Assembly (NCBI GenBank): GCA_002900995.3
Contig: CM035304.1
Location: 1,595,498 to 1,659,497 of the forward strand
Reading direction: 5' to 3'
DNA: 64,000 nt
Source of the DNA: Ganoderma boninense
Lineage: Eukaryota; Basidiomycota; Agaricomycetes; Polyporales; Polyporaceae
The position numbers were made by a program, and so were the translations under genes. Under the pieces are notes generated by a model that was not told the DNA's origin, did no database searches, and saw only the letters and a list, made by a program, of their open reading frames with translations. Positions 58,139 to 64,000 of the stretch are shown here, piece after piece (positions within the stretch are counted from its first letter, which is position 1; every line of letters begins with the position of its first letter).

Positions 58139-59890
58139 TCAGTACCAAATCGATCGCGTCCGATGGACAGGCAACATCGCACATGCCTCTACCCCTTCCA
58201 CGCCACCCTCGCTCCCCTCCACCAACTTCGCAAGGTCCCAGAGATAGAAGTCGATCATCACGCTGCTCACAGCGTCCTCTCCCGCCCGACCACTGTCTCC
58301 CTTCTCCTCGTCCGCGATGAGCAGGGCGATCTCCTGCCGCACACGCTCCACCGCGACGATGCTCGCTACACGGATGCTCAGCTCCTCCCGGCCCCCGGAT
58401 GGGAGTGGGGTCCGTGCCTCGAGCAGCTTGACGAGCGCGGACGGGTAAGTGAGCATGCGGAGGTGGTGGAGGATCTGCGGCACGCGGTAGTCGGCGAACA
58501 TCGTGAGCTCGTGGATCGCGGGTCCTGTGGGGAAGAGCGGGTGCGATGCAGAGGAGTCTTCCGGGTAGAACGCGGCCCACGTCTCTGCGACAAGGATCTG
58601 GGCGCGCTTCCAGATGCACACTGCGAAAAAAGGTCAGCGGAGAAAGGGCTGAGCGAGTGGATGGGACTCGACTTGCCTCGTCGGCCGTTTAGCATGTATT
58701 CGTCGCGGAAGGGCGGAAATGTCTCAGTGACCATCTTCACAAGCTGCAGCGCGGTGCCGCGATCATTGTATCGGCGACGGAACGCTTGGATGAAGCCATA
58801 GAACGATCCATCGAAGTCCTTCATAGCGTTAGTGGGGTGATCCATGCGAGAGAAGCAGAAGCATACCTGACACAAGGTGGTGCCAACTTGACGGAGGACC
58901 GCGATACGCTCGCGAAGGAGTGGTATTGGCTCTATTGACTGACAAGCGGGTCGGAAAACATATTCGATCAAGGAGTCCGGACAGCGGGCTTCGGACGCGA
59001 AAAAACCAGGATCGGTGAGTGGGATGCCCTCCTCGAGAGCTGAAAGGGCTGGTTAGCGGGCGTTCAGATAGGGGTGATCGCACAAGGGCAGGATATATGC
59101 ATGCGAATAAGCGTCGCGTTGCACGAAACACATCATCTAATGGCTCCAACTAGCCTCATCAAAAAGCCCACCTCATACTGCGGTCATGAGGCGCGTCATA
59201 TAGCCTTCTCTTATACCTCGTATGCGTGATTGCGCCACGCCTCCATTGACAGCACAACAGAAATATTGAGGATAATTGCTCACCTCTGTTCACCGCTGCG
59301 ACAAGGGACCAGTAGCCCGTGTGGACCACCCTTGTTTCCGAGCTCCATGCATCCCGCCACTCTACTCCATAACGGCCACTTCGGCCTTCGACCTCGGACC
59401 AGAAGCTGAAATTGAGAGACGAGATGAAGAAGATCCAGTTCAAACAGGTATTTGTGGAGGAATCGTCCCAAGAAAACGGATCTGCCGGGCAGATGTGCAG
59501 CGGATGAGTCCGCCATGTGCGCGGGAGATATGCTTCATGCCGCATTTGGAAGTGGATCTGCCAATGCCCCAATGAGCCGCGAAGTCGAAGGCGACGCTTC
59601 GCATGGACGAGGGTGGTTATAAGTGTACTTACGTATCGCGCCGCAGACTTAATGCCCTCGTCGTTAAGACTGACGAGATCTAGCTCCTGGAGTGTCATCG
59701 AGTCAGAGGCCCGTGTGTGCACAACAGGGAGAGAACACACCTTTAGAGCCCACTTTGATGTCTCCAAAGCAGGATTTACGCCCTCCGCGAAGTGCTCTGG
59801 GGACACAGCCGGTTGTGCATTGGCGCTGACCTTCTTGGACTCTGCGACCGCGGTTGCTGGGTGTTCAGGAGGTGCAAGAGGGATCGTCAT
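58139..59890 (-). CDS. QNG1: Queuosine 5'-phosphate N-glycosylase/hydrolase (queuosine salvage, DUF2419)
   Basis: 424 aa from exons 59890-59741, 59686-59633, 59557-59284, 59039-58867, 58818-58677 and 58620-58139. The family releases queuine from queuosine nucleotides for re-insertion into tRNA anticodons. Signatures: SKWALKELDLVSLNDEGI, THPLHICPADP, LNWIFFISSLNFSFWSE, VHTGYWSLVAAVNRALEEGIPLTDP, FRDEYMLNGRRVCIWKRAQILVAETWAAF, ELTMFADYRVPQILHHL, EELSIRVASIVAVE, MIDFYLWDLAK and the C-terminal HRTRSIWY. The fifth intron (58676-58621) begins GC, not GT, in the strong context AG-GCAAGT; phase and protein both require it. The third intron is 244 nt. The gene faces CCT8 head-to-head. Confidence 0.94.
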
Positions 59891-60572
59891 CGCGTTCAAG
59901 GTGCCCGCTAATCGTTAAGTTGCAGCTAGATGTCGTCCACAGAGCCCCCCGGGTGATTTTGTTCCGTGAAAAATGGAGAGACTCGGGAGATGTTGGAGGG
60001 TCGCCTTATGGCAGAAGGATCGAAAACTTGCTGCAAGCCTGCAATCCCCACCAACTTTTTCCTCCGCTTCGCAATTAGCGCCGGGCCGGACGTGGGCGGC
60101 CCGTCCAACATCCTTGCTGGCGACGAATGTCAAAGCTGAGGGGACCAACAGAAGACGTCCATGAACGCTCGCGATGAGAGGCTGTAGACGCGGACTCACC
60201 TTGCGCTTTCCATCAATTCCAAGTCATCGTCTTGCGGCCGCAGTGGGAGGAATGTGCAAAGACTCCTTCCATGAGATGGATTCGGAGGTCTTCTCACATG
60301 TGCTAGGATACAGAGAGTCTGGAGGATGACTGAAGGTAAAGGCACAGGTTCGGACTCGGAGAGCGTTCAAGATGAAGATGATGGTCGGAAGAGAAAGCGC
60401 TTTGAACCGCTCGGGACTCGGGGTGTGGCCCGCGCCTTCCAATTCTGGCGATGGTCCATGGGCGCTAAGATGCTCGAAATCATCGGTTCTCTTCTTGCAC
60501 GCACACCATTTCTCCCTGCTGGTTAGGCTCCGTTTATAGGCTCTACTCTCTACCCGCTTTCTAGGTCGCAGA
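59891..60572. other. Bidirectional promoter between QNG1 and CCT8
   Basis: 682 bp between the two start codons. No TATA box is obvious on either side. No coding frame is supported. Confidence 0.55.
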
Positions 60573-63137
60573 ATGTCGCTGAAAGTACCGAAGGCACAAA
60601 ATCTCCAGCTCTTCAAGGATGGCTACAAGGTCCGTCTCCTATCTCGATCCCGCCGCGTCAAAGTGCAGGGGCCGACGCGTCTCGCAGCATTTGTCTGGTC
60701 TCGAAGACGCCGTCCTACGGAATATTCAAGCAGTAGCGGAACTATCTGACCTTGTCAGAACAAGTTTTGGGCCTAACGGTACGCCAATCCAGTCTTACGA
60801 AGTCCGTGGACGAACTCATGCTTCCTACAGGCAGGAATAAACTTGTGATCAATCATCTGGGCAGATTATTCGTCACCTCCGATGCCGCAACCATTATTCG
60901 CGAGATCGAGGTCGTGCACCCCGCCGCTAAGCTGCTCGTGATGGCATCGCAAGCACAAGAGTCTGAGGTGAGTCTTTTTGGGGTCAGGGGGTAGTGCTAT
61001 CAGTCGGGGCGTTTCTTGCTTTGGGCTCCTTGCATTCACTGTGAGCCAATGATCAGCCACACAATCACTCCCACACCAATCGTTCCTTTACAAAGACAAG
61101 GTCCGGTTCAGGTACGGATGGAATGTAAACCGAGCAGTGCAAGACGTGCGTGCGATGGTATGGATGTGCGTTCAGATGCCAATTAGTTGGGGAAAACACG
61201 GCCGCATAACGAGTTGATTCTAAATCAACAACTTGCATTCCATGAACAGTCTGGGAGTGGTATTTTGCAGCATTATTGATTATGACTGGAGCCATGAGAG
61301 TGGGACTCGTTCCAACTACCCCGGTTCGACCCTTGGACTGGCAGGCGAGACTCTTTCCATCTGGACCGCAGATCGGGACTCTGCGCTTCATGACCACAAC
61401 CTTCCTCAAAAAGTCTATGAATCATTGACTTCGACGATTCCTGCTGCATATCCGCTCTTCACATGCGTGCTCATTCATGAAACTCACCCATCCCGTACAG
61501 ATGGGAGATGCTACGAACAGCGTCATGATCCTCGCAGGAGAAATGCTCAAAAAGGCCGAAAACCTCTTGATCATGGGACTTCACCCAAGCGAAATCATCA
61601 AAGGCTACGAGCTTGCATCCGCTAAGGCACTCTCAGAACTCGAAAGTACGCATTTTCTAGGTTCACCCCCTAGTCGTGTCCCTTGACCGCGTTGAACAGC
61701 TCTTTCGCCATCATCACTACCTTCTCCCCTCACCAAGGCCTCTCTCGCCACCGCACTCAAGCCTGCAATCGCCTCGAAGCAATATGGCTACGAGGACCAG
61801 CTGGCAGGCCTTGTCGCGGAAGCTTCATTGGCCGTCATGCCGCCAAATCCCAAAAACTTCAACGTCGACAACGTCCGCGTTGTGAAGATCATGGGCGGAA
61901 CGCTTGCAGGCAGCACCGTCGTCCGCGGCATGGTCTTCGGCAGGGAACCAGAAGGTGTGTTCGACTACCGTCTCGAGTAGCATTTTCCAGAACTAAGGTC
62001 GTCGCGACAGGTATCGTGAAAAAGATCAAGAAGGCGAAGGTCGCTGTCTTCACGACCGCGCTCGACATCGCCCAGACGGAGACGAAGGGCACCGTGTTGC
62101 TGAAAAGCGCAGAAGAAATGCTCAACTTCACGCGCGGCGAGGAGCAGCAGCTCGAGAAGGTGCGTCCTGCCTCTCGTCCCTAACCTTTCCCGCCCCGCCT
62201 GCTGACTCCGCATGCGATATAGATGTTCCAAGAGATCGCCGACTCGGGCGTAAAAGTCATCGTCGCAGGCTCCGCGGTCGGCGAGCTCGCGATGCACTAC
62301 CTGAACCGGATGGGCATCGCCGTGCTCAAGGTGCTTTCCAAGTTCGACCTGCGGCGGCTCTGCCGCGTCGTGAACGCGACGCCGCTCGCGCGCGTCGGCG
62401 CGCCGACCGCGGAGGAGGCGGGCTTCGTCGACGTGTTCGAGACGATCGAGATCGGGGGCGACCGCGTGACGGTGCTGCGGCAGGTCGTCGAGGGCGACGC
62501 GGAGTACGACGCGGCGGGCGGCGGCGAGAAGACGCGGACGGCGACGATCGTGCTGCGCGGCGCGACGCAGAACCGGCTCGACGACCTCGAGCGCGCGGTG
62601 GACGACGGCGTGAACGTCATCAAGGCGCTCATCAAGGACCCGCGGCTCGTGCCCGGGGCGGGCGCGACGGAGCTCGAGCTCGCGAAGCGCGTGGAGGCGT
62701 ACGGGAACGGCTTGAAGGGCCTCGCGCAGCACGCGGTGAAGCGGTGGGCGCAGGCGCTCGAAGTCGTGCCCCGGACGCTGGCGGAGAACGCGCTGGGGGG
62801 CGCGGAGGGGAACGAGGTTGTGAGCAAGCTGTATGCGAAGCATGAGGGGGACGACGGCGCGGTCTGGGGCGTCGACGTTGAGGTGCGTGCCTGTGTCCTT
62901 CGTCGTTGTTTGTGCGATGATTACTCACGGACGCGCGACGAATGGCAGGCGGAGGTCGATGGCACCCTGGAGGCGACGAAGCACCAGATCCTGGACTCGC
63001 TTGCCGCGAAGCAGTGGGCCATCAAGCTTTCGACCGAGGCGGCCGTGTCCGTCCTGACCGTCGACTCGATCATCATGAGCAAACCGGCGGGTGGCCCGAA
63101 GATACCGCAGCAGGCAGGTAACTGGGATGAGGATTGA
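60573..63137 (+). CDS. CCT8: T-complex protein 1 subunit theta (TRiC/CCT chaperonin)
   Basis: 560 aa, eight exons: 60573-60629, 60688-60778, 60831-60967, 61501-61645, 61700-61954, 62011-62159, 62223-62882 and 62949-63137. It is one of eight subunits of the cytosolic ATP-dependent chaperonin that folds actin and tubulin. The theta-specific start LFKDGYKHLSGLEDAVLRNI and the conserved equatorial SFGPNGRNKLVINHL, LFVTSDAATIIRE and EVVHPAAKLL are present. GDATN replaces the usual GDGTN. Later come VVKIMGGTLAGSTVVRGM, GTVLLKSAEEML and GAGATELELAK (GAGA instead of GGGA-type). The exact LSELE-TLSPSS join and all phases are clean. The third intron (60968-61500) is 533 nt, by far the longest here. GC content rises sharply in the large seventh exon. 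Confidence 0.97.
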
Positions 63138-63727
63138 GGAGGCGGGTCTTAGCGGTAGGGTACCGATGTTGAGGAATATTAATACATTTGTACAATGCTA
63201 GAGCATCCTCTTTCGCCTTCCGAGTCTGGGACTTTAAGCGGCCAATCGTGGCAACACTCGCGACCCTCGCCAAATTGGATTATGGACTGGAAGGTCCATA
63301 AACTTCAAGCTTCAAGGATTGCGGTTTGATTGCGGTGGCGTCACGTATTGCATTCACGGATCGCGAAGCCTCGACGGTCCACAAATCGTCGGAAGAACGC
63401 TCGTTCCATCGGTGCGTAGGATAGGACCGAGAGTCGGAATTTGCGGTTGGCATTTGTCAACGAGGAACTGTTTCGTGTGAGCTACCTTATGTTTTCATTG
63501 CTTTCGAAGGCCTCCGAAGTCAGTGGCTCGGACCGAATTGCGGCTCGGTATTGCTACCGACGGCCAGCGCTGGTGGAATTTGTGGACTTAGACGTGAGTC
63601 AGCAGAGATTTGTAGGCCGAGAGGTGATGCATCCGCGTGGCTCGGCTGATGGCACAGTGATACTTACTTAGCGAGCTGCCATTGCTGTTCCTTCCACCAA
63701 CTTCCATCCCAACATACACCATCAACT
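63138..63727. other. Intergenic stretch
   Basis: CCT8 3' flank and promoter of the right-edge gene, which lie in tandem. Nothing else supported. Confidence 0.5.
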
Positions 63728-64000
63728 ATGGCCCCGCCCAGTGCCAAGGACGACGCTGAGCTGGGGATCGAGCTGGAACCCCTTCTCGCGTCGACACTCG
63801 ATCTGGAGGGGACCACCCTGAGCACCCGCCAGTCCACAGCGACGGTGATCACCCGGTCGTGGCGGAGGCTTCTCCTACGCATTTCTGTTTGTGCTGGCCT
63901 GTCGTTGGTGGCCCTCTTTCTTCTGCTCACAAGGCCTCTGGAATGGCACCCAAGTGCCCTACGGCAAGTTCCTCGTTTGTTTCGCGCAACGAGCGACAAC
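63728..64000 (+). CDS. N-terminus of a single-pass membrane protein, cut by the window edge
   Basis: An open frame of 91 codons runs from ATG 63728 off the end. The first 50 residues are acidic then Ser/Thr-rich (ELGIELEPLLASTLDLEG). They are followed by a basic RSWRRLLLR and one hydrophobic helix (ISVCAGLSLVALFLLLT, about residues 53-69), so the bulk of the protein would be outside or lumenal (type II). Such a layout is common to Golgi glycosyltransferases and secreted-enzyme anchors, but no catalytic part is in view. It could also continue past an intron just beyond the edge. Confidence 0.6.
   Translation, partial: MAPPSAKDDAELGIELEPLLASTLDLEGTTLSTRQSTATVITRSWRRLLLRISVCAGLSLVALFLLLTRPLEWHPSALRQVPRLFRATSDN

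Noticed and set aside
61965..62843. 292-aa minus-strand frame
   Set aside because: Antisense shadow of CCT8 exons 6-7, Arg/His-rich as expected for reversed GC-rich codons.

Overview
The window is nuclear DNA of a filamentous basidiomycete, most likely an Agaricomycete wood-decay fungus (inference). Genes are compact and split by many 50-75 nt GT-AG introns. F-box genes are abundant, a pectin-degrading exo-polygalacturonase is present, and third codon positions are GC-rich. I saw no rRNA, tRNA, CRISPR array or complete transposon. Most gene models below were joined by hand: exon frames, GT-AG sites and intron phases were checked against each other and against family knowledge.

Left part (0.5-22 kb): three F-box genes (515-2439, 7147-8683, 20118-22065) and four minus-strand paralogs of a membrane-anchored beta-repeat protein resembling DUF4097-type adhesins (2779-4097, 4492-5999, 10186-11835, 16402-18218). 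Between them lie a two-helix, probably mitochondrial, membrane protein (12473-13272), a secreted exo-polygalacturonase with nine exons (14374-16159) and LSM4 (18814-19762).

Middle (23.8-40.2 kb): housekeeping genes and enzymes. These are cytosolic asparaginyl-tRNA synthetase (23852-26118), an Erv2-type sulfhydryl oxidase (26567-27576), diphthine synthase DPH5 (28136-29261), a polytopic membrane protein (29496-30796), a class-I-synthetase-like protein with HIGH- and KMSKS-type signatures (33728-35346), a GH71 alpha-1,3-glucanase without a signal peptide (35641-37674), an ASCH/PUA-like protein (38192-39044) and a small basidiomycete protein (39513-40187).

Right part (40-64 kb): three related small minus-strand genes with a homeodomain-like motif (40807-41455, 43833-44381, 46974-47744), a long gene-poor stretch, a RING gene with a DM9/DUF3421-like tail (52420-53228), an unrecognised eight-exon gene (54386-56185), the queuosine-salvage gene QNG1 (58139-59890), and divergently from it the chaperonin gene CCT8 (60573-63137). 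The right edge cuts a membrane protein (63728-64000).

The most striking cross-cutting observation is that several otherwise intact genes between 28.9 and 53.2 kb each need one or more single-base corrections, nearly all in 2-4 nt homopolymers. The genes are DPH5, the membrane protein, the synthetase-like gene, the ASCH gene, one homeodomain-like gene and the RING gene (five times). The genes to the left of this interval and at the far right splice cleanly. Either the consensus is error-prone there or several genes are freshly disrupted.
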